This document shows positions 16,059 through 26,808 of a stretch of DNA of 39,977 nucleotides, one piece after another; the first letter of the stretch is position 1, and each line of letters begins with the position of its first letter. The stretch is from Mycobacterium sp. NS-7484. Its GTDB lineage: Bacteria > Actinomycetota > Actinomycetes > Mycobacteriales > Mycobacteriaceae. Under the pieces are notes generated by a model that worked only from the letters and a program-made list of their open reading frames with translations, did not search any database and was not told where the DNA came from. Location of the stretch: positions 1 to 39,977 of the forward strand of contig NZ_MBEJ01000034.1 in the NCBI RefSeq assembly GCF_001953975.1, given 5' to 3'. A program made the position numbers and the translations under genes.

Positions 16059-16502
16059 TCACCACTGGCCGAGCTGGCAGCGCGGACTGTAGGGATGGTC
16101 GTTCTGGACGGCGATCTGGCCGTCGACGGCGATCTCGCAGTGCGCGTTGGGTTGGGCCCGGCCGCCGTGGGTGGTGCTCGCGACCGTGAAGATCGCCCAC
16201 TGCGGGTCGGCGAGGGTCGTCTCGAACACCCACGGCGCATCAGGGCCGACGTTCACCGTCGCCTTCTGCAGGTACTTGTACGCGTCAGCGTTGTAGGCGT
16301 CCTTGCTCGGCGGCTGCGCCGTCAGGTAGTAGAGGTCAAATTCGTAAGGTGCGCCGGAGGTCAGCGTGTACGTGACCTTGTGGCCCTGGGCATCCGGTTC
16401 CGCGTACGACGTTGCGTTCGAGACCGCCATACCCGCAGCTGCCAGAACCAGCGCCGCACCGACCGTGGTTGTCGCTTTTCGCATATTCGTCATACTCGTC
16501 AT
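16059..16502 (-). CDS. Small secreted protein, Rv2576c-like
   Basis: A 147-residue exported protein. Its N-terminus (MRKATTTVGAALVLAAAGMA) is a typical Sec signal peptide, with likely cleavage after SYA. The mature part has VTYTLTSGAPYEFDLYYL, PPSKDAYNADAYKYLQK, TLADPQWAIFTVASTTHGG and the C-terminal PRCQLGQW; two cysteines (in AHCEIAVDG and SPRCQLG) could form a disulfide. This pattern matches mycobacterial Rv2576c-like proteins, whose function is unknown. Three in-frame ATGs occur at 16502, 16493 and 16484. The first sits eight bases after TAGCGT, fitting a leaderless transcript; the third gives the neatest signal peptide. Divergent from the NCS1 permease gene. Confidence 0.82.
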   Translation of the reverse strand: MTSMTNMRKATTTVGAALVLAAAGMAVSNATSYAEPDAQGHKVTYTLTSGAPYEFDLYYLTAQPPSKDAYNADAYKYLQKATVNVGPDAPWVFETTLADPQWAIFTVASTTHGGRAQPNAHCEIAVDGQIAVQNDHPYSPRCQLGQW

Positions 16503-16641
16503 ATCCGTGCACGCTACCGCCTTGTTACCAGATGTGGCGGGCCGGTGGCCGGCATCTACCTGCCGACAACGTCGGAAATCTGTTCACGCTGGGAACACGG
16601 CCGTCATCGGCAGGTAACAAGCCGCTCTTAATTTTTCCGGC
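16503..16641. promoter_or_regulatory. Divergent regulatory region with inverted 9-mers GGTAACAAG
   Basis: CTTGTTACC (16521-16529) and GGTAACAAG (16613-16621) are perfect inverted copies, placed about 20 bases from the ATG on each side. Each is followed in its own direction by a TANNNT box and then an ATG: TAGCGT eight bases before 16502 on the minus strand, and TAATTT (16629-16634) seven bases before 16642 on the plus strand. Both genes therefore look leaderless. Between them lie a 10-bp inverted repeat TACCTGCCGA (16557-16566)/TCGGCAGGTA (16607-16616), CCGAC/GTCGG (16563-16575), and TGTTC/GAACA (16581-16596). A shared regulator is likely. Confidence 0.5.
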
Positions 16642-18306
16642 ATGACACAGGACCTCGGCAGCAAGCCGGCGGATGAAACCGTCGAGGACCGCCTCGACAC
16701 CATGAACGCCACCAGGGAAACCCTGGAGGACTACACCTTGCGGTTCGCGCCGCGCAGCTACCGGAAATGGTCGACCCGCGTGGTGGGGATCTCGGCCCTC
16801 GGCGGCATCGCCTACCTGGCCGACTTCGCGATCGGCGCCAACATCGGCATCTCCTACGGCACCACCAACGCGCTGTGGGGCATCCTGATTTTCGCGGTCG
16901 TCGTCGTCTTCACCGGATTCCCGGTCGCCTACTATTCCGCGCGCTACAACATCGACCTCGATCTCGTCACGCGCGGTAGCGGATTCGGCTACTACGGCTC
17001 CGTCGTCACCAACGTCATCTTCGCGACGTTCACCTTCATCTTCTTCGCCCTCGAAGGCTCGATCATGGCCCAGGGCCTCGAGTTGGGCCTCCACATCCCG
17101 CTGCCGCTGGGCTATGCGGTCTCCACCCTGGTCATCTTTCCGCTCGTCATCTATGGCATGAAAGCGCTTTCCACACTGCAGGTCTGGACGACGCCGCTGT
17201 GGCTGGTCCTGATGGTCGCGCCGTTCGTCTATCTCGTGGTGAGCCATCCGGAGTCGGTCGGCCAGTTCTTCGCCTATCAGGGCGAAAACGGGGTCAAGGG
17301 CTTCGATCTCGGCTCGACCCTGCTGGCCGCGGGTGTGTGTCTGTCGCTCATCGCCCAGATCGCCGAACAGAATGACTACCTACGTTTCATGCCGCCGCTC
17401 ACGCCGGAGAACAAGCGCAGTTGGTGGACCTGGATGATCCTGGCCGGGCCGGGTTGGGTGTTCTTCGGTGCCGTCAAGCAGATCGTCGGACTCTTCCTCG
17501 CGGTCTACCTCATCGCCAACGTCGCCGACAGTGCCGGAATCGCCAACCAGCCCGTGCACCAGTTCCTGGAGATCTACGAGAACTTCCTGCCCGGATGGCT
17601 GGCGATGACACTCGCCGTCGTCCTCGTGGTGATCAGCCAGATCAAGATCAACGTCACGAACGCGTACTCGGGTTCACTGGCATGGACGAATGCGTTCACC
17701 CGCGTCACCAAGCACTATCCCGGACGTCTGGTGTTCCTCGGACTGAACCTGTTGATCGCGCTGATCCTGATGGAAGCCAACATGTTCGACTTCCTCAACA
17801 CCATCCTGGGCTTCTATGCCAACTGCGGCATGGCGTGGGTGGTCGTGGTCGCCAGCGACATCGTGTTCAACAAGTACCTGCTCAAGCTGTCACCGAAGGA
17901 GCCCGAGTTCCGCCGCGGCATGCTGTACGCATTCAACCCCGTCGGTTTCGGTTCGATGCTGGTTGCCGCCGGGCTGTCGGTGCTCGCGTTCTTCGGCGGA
18001 CTCGGCGAGGCCATCCGGCCGTACTCGCCGCTCGTGGCGATCGGCCTGGCACTGGTGTTGCCGCCGATCATCGCCGTCGCCACCAAGGGCAGGTACTACC
18101 TGCGCCGCACCGACGACGGCATCGACCTGCCGATGTTCGACGAATTCGGCAACCCGTCCGGTGCGCATCTCAAATGCCATGTCTGCCACCACGATTACGA
18201 ACGTCCGGACATGCTCAAGTGTGAGACGCACGATGCCTTCGTGTGCTCTCTGTGCGTGAGCACCGACAAGGTCGCCGACCACGTGCTGCCCGCCGGCGGA
18301 AGCTAG
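16642..18306 (+). CDS. NCS1-family purine/cytosine permease with cysteine-rich C-terminal tail
   Basis: A 554-residue transporter with about twelve membrane helices, starting near [19 protein letters not shown] after a 45-residue cytoplasmic leader. It follows the NCS1 (purine-cytosine permease) pattern, including [20 protein letters not shown] in the first helices, and [20 protein letters not shown], a family signature stretch. Likely substrates are nucleobases, hydantoins or similar ring compounds. The unusual part is a cytoplasmic tail after the last helix (from about 495): Cys512-x2-Cys515, Cys527-x2-His530, Cys535-x2-Cys538, which looks like a zinc-binding finger. The gene is probably leaderless. 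It ends within CTAG at 18303-18306, where its TAG overlaps the hisS TAG on the other strand. Confidence 0.86.
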   Translation: MTQDLGSKPADETVEDRLDTMNATRETLEDYTLRFAPRSYRKWSTRVVGISALGGIAYLADFAIGANIGISYGTTNALWGILIFAVVVVFTGFPVAYYSARYNIDLDLVTRGSGFGYYGSVVTNVIFATFTFIFFALEGSIMAQGLELGLHIPLPLGYAVSTLVIFPLVIYGMKALSTLQVWTTPLWLVLMVAPFVYLVVSHPESVGQFFAYQGENGVKGFDLGSTLLAAGVCLSLIAQIAEQNDYLRFMPPLTPENKRSWWTWMILAGPGWVFFGAVKQIVGLFLAVYLIANVADSAGIANQPVHQFLEIYENFLPGWLAMTLAVVLVVISQIKINVTNAYSGSLAWTNAFTRVTKHYPGRLVFLGLNLLIALILMEANMFDFLNTILGFYANCGMAWVVVVASDIVFNKYLLKLSPKEPEFRRGMLYAFNPVGFGSMLVAAGLSVLAFFGGLGEAIRPYSPLVAIGLALVLPPIIAVATKGRYYLRRTDDGIDLPMFDEFGNPSGAHLKCHVCHHDYERPDMLKCETHDAFVCSLCVSTDKVADHVLPAGGS

Positions 18307-19568
18307 CGGGCGAGGCGAGAAAGCACCTCGGCCACAACGGAATCGGCGGGGACATCGACCTGGTCCCCGGTCGCGAGATCCTTGAGGCCGATGGTTCCTG
18401 CGTCGATGTCGCGGTCGCCGGCCACCAGCGCGTACTTCGCGCCGGAGCGGTCGGCGGCCTTCATCGCGCCCTTGAGCCCACGGTCTCCGTAAGCCAGGTC
18501 CACCCGCACCCCGTCGGCCCGCAACCGCGCGGCCAGTTTCGCCAGCTCGAGCTTGGCGGCGTCGCCCAGGGGCACACCGAACACCTCGACCCCGCCCGCC
18601 CCGGCCACCGTCTTGCCCTCGGCCTGCAACGCCAGCAGCGTGCGGTCCACCCCGAGCCCGAACCCGATCCCCGAAACGTCCTGCCCGCCGAGCTGGGCCA
18701 TCAACCCGTCATAGCGCCCACCGCCGCCGATGCCGGACTGCGCGCCAAGGCCGTCGTGCACGAACTCGAACGTGGTCTTGGTGTAGTAGTCGAGCCCGCG
18801 CACCATCCGCGGGTTGATCACATACGGCACCCCGAGCGCATCCAGGTGTGCCAGCACCACCTCGAAGTGGGCCTTGGCGCTGTCGGACAGGTGGTCGAGC
18901 ATCAGCGGCGCATCCGCCGTCATCTCCCGCACGTGCGGGCGCTTGTCGTCGAGCACGCGCAGCGGATTGATCTCGGCGCGGCGCCGGGTGTCCTCGTCCA
19001 GATCGAGCTTGAACAGGAACTCCTGCAACAGCTCCCGATAGGCGGGGCGGCAGGTGTCGTCACCCAGCGAGGTGATCTCGAGCCGGAAGCCGTCTAGCCC
19101 CAACGACCGGAAACCCGCGTCGGCCACCGCGATCACCTCGGCGTCCAGCGCGGGATCGTCGACGCCGATCGCCTCGACACCGACCTGCTGGAGCTGACGA
19201 TAGCGGCCGGCCTGCGGACGTTCGTAGCGGAAGAACGGCCCGGCGTAGCAGAGCTTGACCGGCAGCGCGCCGCGGTCCAGGCGGTGCTGGATCACCGCGC
19301 GGATGACGCCGGCGGTGCCCTCGGGCCGCAGCGTCACCGAGCGATCGCCGCGGTCGGCGAACGTGTACATCTCCTTGGACACCACATCGGTCGACTCCCC
19401 CACCCCGCGCGCAAAGAGCGCGGTGTCCTCGAAGATCGGCAACTCGATGTCGCCGTAGCCGGCGCGACGCGCCGACGCCAGCAGACCGTCGCGGACCGCG
19501 ACGAATTGCGCCGACTCCGGCGGGAGGTAGTCGGGCACGCCCTTGGGCGCCTGGAATGCAGAAGTCAC
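18303..19568 (-). CDS. hisS: Histidyl-tRNA synthetase
   Basis: A class II synthetase of 421 residues that charges tRNA-His. Visible: the opening [15 protein letters not shown], motif 2 ([12 protein letters not shown] and [19 protein letters not shown]), the histidine-specific loop [23 protein letters not shown], and motif 3 [15 protein letters not shown]; the C-terminal anticodon-binding domain follows (about 325-421). It starts at GTG, overlapping the stop of the upstream hydrolase gene (GTGA), so the two are co-translated as in M. tuberculosis Rv2581c-Rv2580c. Its stop overlaps the convergent permease stop. Length is normal for bacterial HisRS. Confidence 0.97.
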   Translation of the reverse strand: MTSAFQAPKGVPDYLPPESAQFVAVRDGLLASARRAGYGDIELPIFEDTALFARGVGESTDVVSKEMYTFADRGDRSVTLRPEGTAGVIRAVIQHRLDRGALPVKLCYAGPFFRYERPQAGRYRQLQQVGVEAIGVDDPALDAEVIAVADAGFRSLGLDGFRLEITSLGDDTCRPAYRELLQEFLFKLDLDEDTRRRAEINPLRVLDDKRPHVREMTADAPLMLDHLSDSAKAHFEVVLAHLDALGVPYVINPRMVRGLDYYTKTTFEFVHDGLGAQSGIGGGGRYDGLMAQLGGQDVSGIGFGLGVDRTLLALQAEGKTVAGAGGVEVFGVPLGDAAKLELAKLAARLRADGVRVDLAYGDRGLKGAMKAADRSGAKYALVAGDRDIDAGTIGLKDLATGDQVDVPADSVVAEVLSRLAR

Positions 19569-20260
19569 AGAGTCAAACCTTCGAGAAACGGGTTGGTACG
19601 GCGTTCGTGCCCGATCGTCGAGCTCGGGCCGTGTCCTGGTAATACCACGGTGTCGTCGTCGAGTACCAACAGCTTTGTCACGATCGAGGTGAGCAGGTCA
19701 CGTCCGCTGCCACCGGGCAGGTCGGTGCGGCCCACAGAGGACCGGAACAGCGTATCGCCCGTGAACACGGTCTGGGCGGCCGACGCTTTCTCCGGGCCGG
19801 CTTTCTCTGGGCCGCCGGAGACCCGGAACACCACCGAGCCGCGCGTGTGTCCGGGCGTGTGGTCGACGGTGACCGCGACGCCGCCGAAATCGAGGGTTAC
19901 GCCGTCGCGGTCCAGTTCGATGAGCTGTTTGGGCTCGGAGAACAATGCGCCGAAGGCGAGCTGCGCCAGTCGGGGCCCGAACCCTTTGATCGGATCAGTC
20001 AGCATGAATCGGTCTTCGGGGTGGATGTAGGCGGGGCAGCCATAGGTATCGGCCACCTTCTGGGCCGACCAGATGTGATCGACATGACCATGCGTGAGCA
20101 GGACCGCAGCCGGGGTGAGTCGGTTCTCGTCCAGGATGCGGCGCAGCCGGTCCATGGCCCGCTGCCCCGGGTCGACGACGATTGCGTCGGATCCTGGCCG
20201 CTGCGCCAGGACGTAGCAGTTACACGCCAGCATCCCGGCCGGAAATCCGGTGATGAACAC
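19565..20260 (-). CDS. Metallo-beta-lactamase fold hydrolase, glyoxalase II-like (Rv2581c-like)
   Basis: A 231-residue enzyme of the MBL fold. The metal motif is THGHVDH, with [22 protein letters not shown] and [13 protein letters not shown] completing the metal site in glyoxalase II order. Classical glyoxalase II hydrolyses S-lactoylglutathione, but mycobacteria use mycothiol, so the true thioester substrate may differ. Start set at the GTG giving [19 protein letters not shown], matching the M. tuberculosis protein; the frame is open much further upstream but that part is antisense to the cyclophilin gene. It overlaps hisS by four bases, and is divergent from ppiB with 97 bases between. Confidence 0.9.
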   Translation of the reverse strand: MFITGFPAGMLACNCYVLAQRPGSDAIVVDPGQRAMDRLRRILDENRLTPAAVLLTHGHVDHIWSAQKVADTYGCPAYIHPEDRFMLTDPIKGFGPRLAQLAFGALFSEPKQLIELDRDGVTLDFGGVAVTVDHTPGHTRGSVVFRVSGGPEKAGPEKASAAQTVFTGDTLFRSSVGRTDLPGGSGRDLLTSIVTKLLVLDDDTVVLPGHGPSSTIGHERRTNPFLEGLTL

Positions 20261-20357
20261 AGTGCCAGTTTCCCATGGCCGCGGGTCGAGAAGCCCACAC
20301 CGCCGATCGCCTGGCAGACTCGTGACGACCCAACCGCACACGAGGAGGACTGCCGCG

Positions 20358-21233
<876 letters not shown>

Positions 21234-21245
21234 GTCGCCGAGCCG

Positions 21246-22184
21246 TTGACCGTCCTGCCCCCGTACGGCGGTTACCCACCGCAGGCCCGTACCAACGGCA
21301 TGGCGGTCGCCGCACTGGTGTGCGCATGCGTGTTCGCACCATTGGGCATCGTCTTTGGACACATCTCGCTCTCACAGCTCAACCGCAGCGGTGAACAGGG
21401 CCGCGGTCTGGCGATCGCGGGCCTGATCATCGGCTACGTGATGACCGCGCTGTCGATCTTGCTGGTGGGGGTACTGGTGATGTTCGTCGTCTTCATCGCC
21501 CGCACCGCGGAAGGTGTCTCGACGCAGGACCGCCGCACCACTTCGGCCGCCTCGGACCTGCCGCCGTTCGCACCACCGCAGAACCTCGGCGCCAACTGCC
21601 AGTACCCGCCGACCACCGAACCGGCCACCACGCCGGTCAAACCGCCGCGGACCGGCACGGTGCCGACCGACCCGGCCAACGTCGAAGCCGGAATCGTCTC
21701 CAACCGCGGCAGCATCGGCCTCACGCTGGCCAACGGCAAAGCGCCGTGCACGGTGAACAACTTCGCCAGCCTGGCCTCTCAGGGATTCTTCGACGGCACC
21801 CGGTGTCACCGGCTGACCACCGGAGATCTCGCGGCGCTGCACTGCGGTGACCCATCGGGCAGCGGCACCGGCGGGCCCGGTTACCGGTTCCCCAACGAGT
21901 ACCCGACCAACCAGTACCGGCTCTCCGACCCAGCGTTGCGCCGGCCGGTGATCTATCCGCGCGGCACGGTGGCGATGGCGAATTCCGGGACCGGCACCAA
22001 CGGCAGCCAGTTCTTCCTGGTGTACCAGGATTCGTGGTTGCCACCGACGTACACCGTGTTCGGCACCGTCGACACGACCGGGCTGGCCACCCTCGACAAG
22101 ATCGCCGCGGCCGGGGTGGCCGGCGGCGGCACGGACGGCCGACCCGCGATGGAGACCGAACTGCTGTCGGTGAGCGCGGACTGA
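21246..22184 (+). CDS. Second cyclophilin with two-helix (DUF4190-like) membrane anchor
   Basis: A 312-residue tandem paralogue of ppiB. The C-terminal cyclophilin domain is closely similar (LGANCQYPP, PRTGTVPTDPANV, GTGGPGYRFPNEYPTNQYR, GSQFFLVYQDSWLPP). The N-terminus is different: two membrane helices (AVAALVCACVFAPLGIVFG and LAIAGLIIGYVMTALSILLV) in the DUF4190 pattern. In the active-site segment ALHCGDP, His stands where cyclophilins and the neighbour have Gln, so catalysis may be altered. Start is a TTG 12 bases after the ppiB stop; no strong ribosome-binding site is seen, and the frame is the same as ppiB. Substrates are probably exported proteins. It is convergent with rel. Confidence 0.85.
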   Translation: MTVLPPYGGYPPQARTNGMAVAALVCACVFAPLGIVFGHISLSQLNRSGEQGRGLAIAGLIIGYVMTALSILLVGVLVMFVVFIARTAEGVSTQDRRTTSAASDLPPFAPPQNLGANCQYPPTTEPATTPVKPPRTGTVPTDPANVEAGIVSNRGSIGLTLANGKAPCTVNNFASLASQGFFDGTRCHRLTTGDLAALHCGDPSGSGTGGPGYRFPNEYPTNQYRLSDPALRRPVIYPRGTVAMANSGTGTNGSQFFLVYQDSWLPPTYTVFGTVDTTGLATLDKIAAAGVAGGGTDGRPAMETELLSVSAD

Positions 22185-22200
22185 CGCCCGCGCCGATCAA

Positions 22201-22217
22201 GCGGCCGGTCAGGCCGC
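22201..22217. terminator. Hairpin between convergent cyclophilin and rel genes
   Basis: GCGGCC, 5-base loop, GGCCGC makes a perfect 6-bp stem 16 bases after the cyclophilin stop and covering the rel stop. No U-run is present. It may end either transcript. Confidence 0.4.
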
Positions 22218-24575
22218 CGACGTGATGCGGTAGACGTCGTAGACGCCTTCGACGTTGCGCACCACGCTCAGCAGATGCCCGAGGTGTTTGGGGTCGCCCA
22301 TCTCGAAGGTGAACCGGCTGATCGCCACGCGGTCGTTGGAGGTGGTCACCGAGGCCGAGAGGATGTTGACCTTCTCGTCGGCCAGCACCCGCGTCACGTC
22401 CGAGAGCAGACGGTGCCGGTCCAAGGCCTCGACCTGGATGGCGACCAGGAACACCGACGACGGTGAGGGGGCCCAGTTGACCTCGATGATGCGTTCGGAC
22501 TGTTGTTGCAACGACGCCGCATTCGTGCAGTCCGTGCGGTGCACGCTGACCCCGCCACCGCGGGTCACGAAACCCATGATGGTGTCGCCCGGTACCGGCG
22601 TGCAGCACTTGGCCAGTTTGGTGAGGGTTCCCGGCGCACCGGGCACCGCGACACCGGTGTCGTCCGTGTTGCGTTGCCGCATCGGCATGGTCGCCGGGGT
22701 GGACCGTTCGGCGAGTTCGTCCTCGGCCGCATCGTCGCCACCGAACTGGGCGAGCAGACGCTGCACGACGTGGCGCGCCGAGACATGCCCCTCGCCGACG
22801 GCCGTGTAGAGCGCCGAGACGTCGGTGTAGCGCAGCTCGCGGGCCAGCGCCGCCACCGAATCGGCATTGATCAAGCGCTGCAACGGAAGTCCGCCCCGGC
22901 GAACTTCGCGGGCGATGGCGTCCTTGCCGGATTCCAGCGCCTCCTCACGGCGCTCCTTGGCAAACCACTGCCGGATCTTGGTTTTCGCCCGCGGCGACAC
23001 CACGAACGTCTGCCAATCGCGCGATGGTCCGGCATTGGGCGCCTTCGAGGTGAAAACCTCGACCACTTCCCCGTTTTCGAGCTTGCGCTCCAGGGCCACC
23101 AACCGCCCGTTGACCCGCGCCCCGATACACCGGTGCCCGACCTCGGTGTGCACGGCGTAAGCGAAGTCGACCGGCGTGGACCCGGTCGGCAGGTTGATCA
23201 CGTCACCCTTGGGGGTGAACACGAAGATCTCTTTGACCGCGAGGTCGTACCGCAGCGACTCCAGGAATTCGCCGGGATCGGCGGCCTCCCGCTGCCAGTC
23301 GAGCAGTTGCCGCATCCACGCCATGTCGTCGATCTCGGCGGCGGTGTGACTGTGCGGAACCCCGTTGCGGCCCTTGGCTTCCTTGTAGCGCCAGTGCGCG
23401 GCGATGCCGTACTCGGCGGTGCGGTGCATGTCGCGGGTGCGGATCTGCACCTCCAGCGGCTTGCCCTCCGGACCGACCACGGTGGTGTGCAGCGATTGGT
23501 AGACGCCATACCGAGGTTGGGCGATGTAGTCCTTGAACCGGCCCGCCATCGGCTGCCACAGCGAGTGCACGACACCGACGGCCGCATAGCAGTCCCGGAT
23601 CTCGTCACACAGGATCCGCACGCCGACCAGATCGTGGATGTCGTCGAAGTCGCGGCCCTTGACGATCATCTTCTGGTAGATCGACCAGTAGTGCTTGGGC
23701 CTGCCCTCGACGACCGCGTTGATCTTCATCGCGCTCAGCGCCACGCCGATCTCGGCGCGCACCTTGGCCAGGTAGGTGTCACGCGACGGTGCCCGGTCGG
23801 CCACCAACCGCACGATCTCCTCGTACTTCTTGGGATGCAGGATCGCAAACGAGAGGTCCTCGAGCTCCCACTTGACCGTGGCCATACCGAGCCGATGTGC
23901 CAGCGGCGCAATGACTTCCAGAGTCTCGCGGGCCTTGCGGGCCTGCTTCTCCGGCGGCAGGAACCGCATGGTGCGCATGTTGTGCAGCCGGTCGGCGACC
24001 TTGATCACCAGCACCCGGGGATCGCGGGCCATGGCGATGATCATCTTGCGGATCGTCTCGCCCTCGGCCGCCGAGCCGAGCACCACCTTGTCCAGCTTGG
24101 TCACGCCGTCGACGAGATGGCCCACCTCGGCGCCGAACTCGGCGGTCAGCGCCTCCAGAGTGTACCCGGTGTCCTCCACCGTGTCGTGCAAAAGAGCCGC
24201 GACGAGCGTGGTGGTGTCCATGCCGAGCTCGGCCAGGATGTTGGCCACCGCCAGCGGATGGGTGATGTAGGGATCGCCGGACTTGCGCAGTTGGTCGGAG
24301 TGGCGCTGCTCGGCAACGTCGTAGGCGCGCTGCAGCAACTGCAGATCGGCCTTGGGGTAAATCTCACGATGGACCGCGACGAGCGGCTCGAGGACCGGGT
24401 TGACCGCACTGCGCTGCGCGGTCATGCGGCGGGCCAGGCGCGCGCGCACCCGACGCGAGGCGCTGGTCTTGGCGGCCTCCGGCGACGCCGTCGCCGGCGA
24501 AGTGGACACCGGCAGAGTGGGAGGCGACTGCACCGCCTGGCCCGTACCCGCGTCCGTACCCGTATCGCCGGCCAT
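22209..24575 (-). CDS. relA: Bifunctional (p)ppGpp synthetase/hydrolase (Rel)
   Basis: A 788-residue RelA/SpoT-type enzyme that makes and degrades (p)ppGpp in the stringent response. Order of domains: HD hydrolase ([19 protein letters not shown], then [12 protein letters not shown]; about 80-230), synthetase ([13 protein letters not shown] and [10 protein letters not shown]; about 280-430), TGS ([20 protein letters not shown]; about 450), helical and ACT domains to the end. The intact HD motif suggests hydrolase activity is kept, as in the single Rel of mycobacteria. Start at ATG giving [13 protein letters not shown], with GGAGG five bases upstream; a TTG five codons earlier is unlikely. It lies 39 bases downstream of apt in the conserved sec-apt-rel run. 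Confidence 0.97.
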   Translation of the reverse strand: MAGDTGTDAGTGQAVQSPPTLPVSTSPATASPEAAKTSASRRVRARLARRMTAQRSAVNPVLEPLVAVHREIYPKADLQLLQRAYDVAEQRHSDQLRKSGDPYITHPLAVANILAELGMDTTTLVAALLHDTVEDTGYTLEALTAEFGAEVGHLVDGVTKLDKVVLGSAAEGETIRKMIIAMARDPRVLVIKVADRLHNMRTMRFLPPEKQARKARETLEVIAPLAHRLGMATVKWELEDLSFAILHPKKYEEIVRLVADRAPSRDTYLAKVRAEIGVALSAMKINAVVEGRPKHYWSIYQKMIVKGRDFDDIHDLVGVRILCDEIRDCYAAVGVVHSLWQPMAGRFKDYIAQPRYGVYQSLHTTVVGPEGKPLEVQIRTRDMHRTAEYGIAAHWRYKEAKGRNGVPHSHTAAEIDDMAWMRQLLDWQREAADPGEFLESLRYDLAVKEIFVFTPKGDVINLPTGSTPVDFAYAVHTEVGHRCIGARVNGRLVALERKLENGEVVEVFTSKAPNAGPSRDWQTFVVSPRAKTKIRQWFAKERREEALESGKDAIAREVRRGGLPLQRLINADSVAALARELRYTDVSALYTAVGEGHVSARHVVQRLLAQFGGDDAAEDELAERSTPATMPMRQRNTDDTGVAVPGAPGTLTKLAKCCTPVPGDTIMGFVTRGGGVSVHRTDCTNAASLQQQSERIIEVNWAPSPSSVFLVAIQVEALDRHRLLSDVTRVLADEKVNILSASVTTSNDRVAISRFTFEMGDPKHLGHLLSVVRNVEGVYDVYRITSAA

Positions 24576-24614
24576 CGTCACCTCCCGCAAGCATTCAGAA
24601 TTCGAGGATATCCC

Positions 24615-25148
24615 TCACACCGTATGCAAACTGCTCACCCGCAGCGGCGCCACGGCAGCCCGGCCGTTCAGAGCCGTGAGCTCCAACACTACGGCCGCGC
24701 CCAGAACGTTGGCCCCGCCGTCGGACAACAGCCGCGTCGCCGCGGCCAGCGTCCCGCCGGTGGCCAGGACGTCGTCGACGATCACAACGTTGCGTCCGGT
24801 GATGTCAATTCCGTCGGCCGGGATCTCCAGGGTCGCCGTGCCGTATTCCAGTTGATAGGTCGCACTGTGCACCGGCGGCGGCAGCTTGCCGCCCTTGCGC
24901 ACGGCCAGCACCCCGGTGCCGAGCCTGGTGGCCACGGCCGCGCCCAACAGAAAACCCCGAGCATCCAAACCGGCCACCAGATCGGCTTCGGCGGCCGTCG
25001 CGGCCAACGCGTCGGTGACCGCGGCCAGGCCCTTGGCATCGGCCAGCAGCGGGGTCAGATCCTTGAACTGGACGCCGGGTTCGGGGAAGTCGGGAACTTC
25101 GCGGATCAGGGTCTCGATCAGCCGCGAGACGTCGCCGGACGTGCTCAT
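24615..25148 (-). CDS. apt: Adenine phosphoribosyltransferase
   Basis: A 177-residue type I phosphoribosyltransferase that turns adenine and PRPP into AMP, in purine salvage. Marks: [20 protein letters not shown] (adenine APRT opening), [35 protein letters not shown], and the PRPP-binding loop [13 protein letters not shown]. The ATG overlaps the stop of the upstream lipoprotein gene (ATGA), so it is translated from the same message. The open frame extends 140 codons further upstream, antisense-like and not homologous. Position beside rel is conserved in mycobacteria and links purine supply with ppGpp metabolism. Confidence 0.95.
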   Translation of the reverse strand: MSTSGDVSRLIETLIREVPDFPEPGVQFKDLTPLLADAKGLAAVTDALAATAAEADLVAGLDARGFLLGAAVATRLGTGVLAVRKGGKLPPPVHSATYQLEYGTATLEIPADGIDITGRNVVIVDDVLATGGTLAAATRLLSDGGANVLGAAVVLELTALNGRAAVAPLRVSSLHTV

Positions 25149-26803
25149 GTCGACAGTTTCCAGCGGTCCATGTTCCAGCCTGCGCCCCATCTGGTCGGAT
25201 TGTTGCTCACGGCGTACATCTTGTTCGACGTCAGCACGGTGCGCTGCTGGCGGTACAGCGGCAGGGTCGGCATGTCGCCCCACAGGATCGGCGCACCCTC
25301 TCCCACCAACCGGGCCAGTTCCTTCGGATCGGTCGTGACGGCCTGCGCGTCGATGATGCCGTCGATCCGCTCGTTGACGTAGTTCGGCAGGTTGTTGCCG
25401 TTGCCGGAGTGGAAGGCGTAGGCGTCGATCGCCGAGGAACCCGACGATCCGCTGCCCGCGGCGCCGCCGGTGCCGGCCAGCAACGCGTCGAATTCGTTGT
25501 TGCGCAACGTCACCGGACCGGCCGTGGCCGACGCGACGTCCTCGACCTTGATACCCGCCGCGGCGCACGATTTCGCGATGGCACCGACCGTGGCCGCCAG
25601 CCTGGCGTTGGGTGTCTGGTAGCCGATGCGCACGGTCAGCGGCTTGTTGTTGAGCGCGGCACGGGCCGCACCGGGATTGGCCACGGCGAATTGTCCGGCT
25701 TCTCCGGTGTTTTCGGCCGCGCTGAACGCGTCGTCGGCGACCGGGCTGAGCCGCGAGTTGACGATCGGGGCCCCGGCGTTGCGGGCGATCACGTCACGGG
25801 GCGTGCACAGTGCCACAGCCCGGCGCGCGGGCGGCGCGGCCAACGGACCGGCCGGCGCGAAGATCAACTGCTCGACCCCGGCCGAGGGGCTTTCCATGCT
25901 GACGTAGTCGTCGGGCAGGTTGAGCACGCCCGACGATCCGGACTCGATGTCGACGACGTCGTAGGCGCCTTCGTTGACCCGCTCCTGGATGTCGGCTCCG
26001 CGCGGCCACACCTCGATCCGGTTGGTGATCGGCGGGGTCCCCCACCATTTGTCGTTGGCCACCAGAACCACCGCACCGTCCTCGGACACCGAGTCGATCC
26101 GGTAGGGCCCCGAGGACGGGAACCGTTTGAGATCCAGGTCGGGCTTGAGGTCCCAGACGGTGTTCCACGACTCGGCGATCTTGGCGATGGTGGGCTGGTC
26201 ACCGGTCTGCAGCGCAGTCGTCACTCCCCCGTCACCGAGCCCCAGTTCGTCGGCGATGACGTGGGCGGGCATCAGGGAGGTCGCCGCGAACAGGTGCCCG
26301 TAGTCGAGGAAGCCGCGGTCCTGGGCGAACGACACCCTGGCCCGTTTCTGGCCGGGCGCACACTCCACCGAACCGATGTCGCGGTAGCCCGCCCGGCTGG
26401 CGGCGTCGAACCCCGGGAACCGGCCCGATTGCGCGCCCCAGGCGAGCACCATGTCGTCACACGTGATCGGCTTGCCGTCGGAATAGACCGCTTTGTCGCT
26501 GATCACGTAGTCCAGCACCAGCGGAGCCCGGCCCACGACCGACACCGAACCGAAGTCGTTGTCGGCGACCACCTGCCCCTCTGGGCCGTGATAGGCGAAA
26601 CCGGTCAGCGCACGGGCGAACGCCTGGGGGCCGGCCGAGGCTGCCCCGGCCACGGTGTTGGTGTTGTAGGTGGTCAGTGTGCCGTCGACGGCATAGTCGA
26701 TCTCGTCAGCCGAACTGCCCGAGCATGCCGCCAGCCCCGAACCGACGACAAGGGCCAGCGTCGCCGCCGCCACCGTCCGGGCCCGGGCTCGCCACTGCAC
26801 CAT
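25145..26803 (-). CDS. Substrate-binding lipoprotein, DppA-like family (Rv2585c-like)
   Basis: A 552-residue lipoprotein. The signal sequence ends in the lipobox GLAAC, with Cys27 as the lipidated residue. The mature part follows the family 5 solute-binding pattern: [20 protein letters not shown], a central [24 protein letters not shown] stretch with KWWGTPP, and [15 protein letters not shown] at the end. It resembles oligopeptide/dipeptide binding proteins, but no permease or ATPase genes adjoin; the gene lies between secF and apt as in M. tuberculosis. The start is ATG ([11 protein letters not shown]) five bases after the secF stop; the open frame upstream is the secF shadow. The ligand is not known. 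Confidence 0.9.
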   Translation of the reverse strand: MVQWRARARTVAAATLALVVGSGLAACSGSSADEIDYAVDGTLTTYNTNTVAGAASAGPQAFARALTGFAYHGPEGQVVADNDFGSVSVVGRAPLVLDYVISDKAVYSDGKPITCDDMVLAWGAQSGRFPGFDAASRAGYRDIGSVECAPGQKRARVSFAQDRGFLDYGHLFAATSLMPAHVIADELGLGDGGVTTALQTGDQPTIAKIAESWNTVWDLKPDLDLKRFPSSGPYRIDSVSEDGAVVLVANDKWWGTPPITNRIEVWPRGADIQERVNEGAYDVVDIESGSSGVLNLPDDYVSMESPSAGVEQLIFAPAGPLAAPPARRAVALCTPRDVIARNAGAPIVNSRLSPVADDAFSAAENTGEAGQFAVANPGAARAALNNKPLTVRIGYQTPNARLAATVGAIAKSCAAAGIKVEDVASATAGPVTLRNNEFDALLAGTGGAAGSGSSGSSAIDAYAFHSGNGNNLPNYVNERIDGIIDAQAVTTDPKELARLVGEGAPILWGDMPTLPLYRQQRTVLTSNKMYAVSNNPTRWGAGWNMDRWKLST

Positions 26804-26808
26804 CGGGT

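Noticed and set aside
16557..16616. Riboswitch in front of the NCS1 permease
   Set aside because: The nested hairpins look riboswitch-like, but the TAATTT box seven bases before the ATG predicts transcription starting downstream of them, and I recognise no known aptamer consensus.
15981..16631. Plus-strand frame starting at ATG 15981 (MTIEQQFERAVKAVPSSW) beside the second SOS box
   Set aside because: The first residues look protein-like, but the frame then runs antisense through the secreted-protein gene with shadow-type composition and has no ribosome-binding site.
22503..25382. 959-codon plus-strand frame opposite rel and apt
   Set aside because: It crosses three real minus-strand genes and has no recognisable domain; it is a GC-rich shadow frame.
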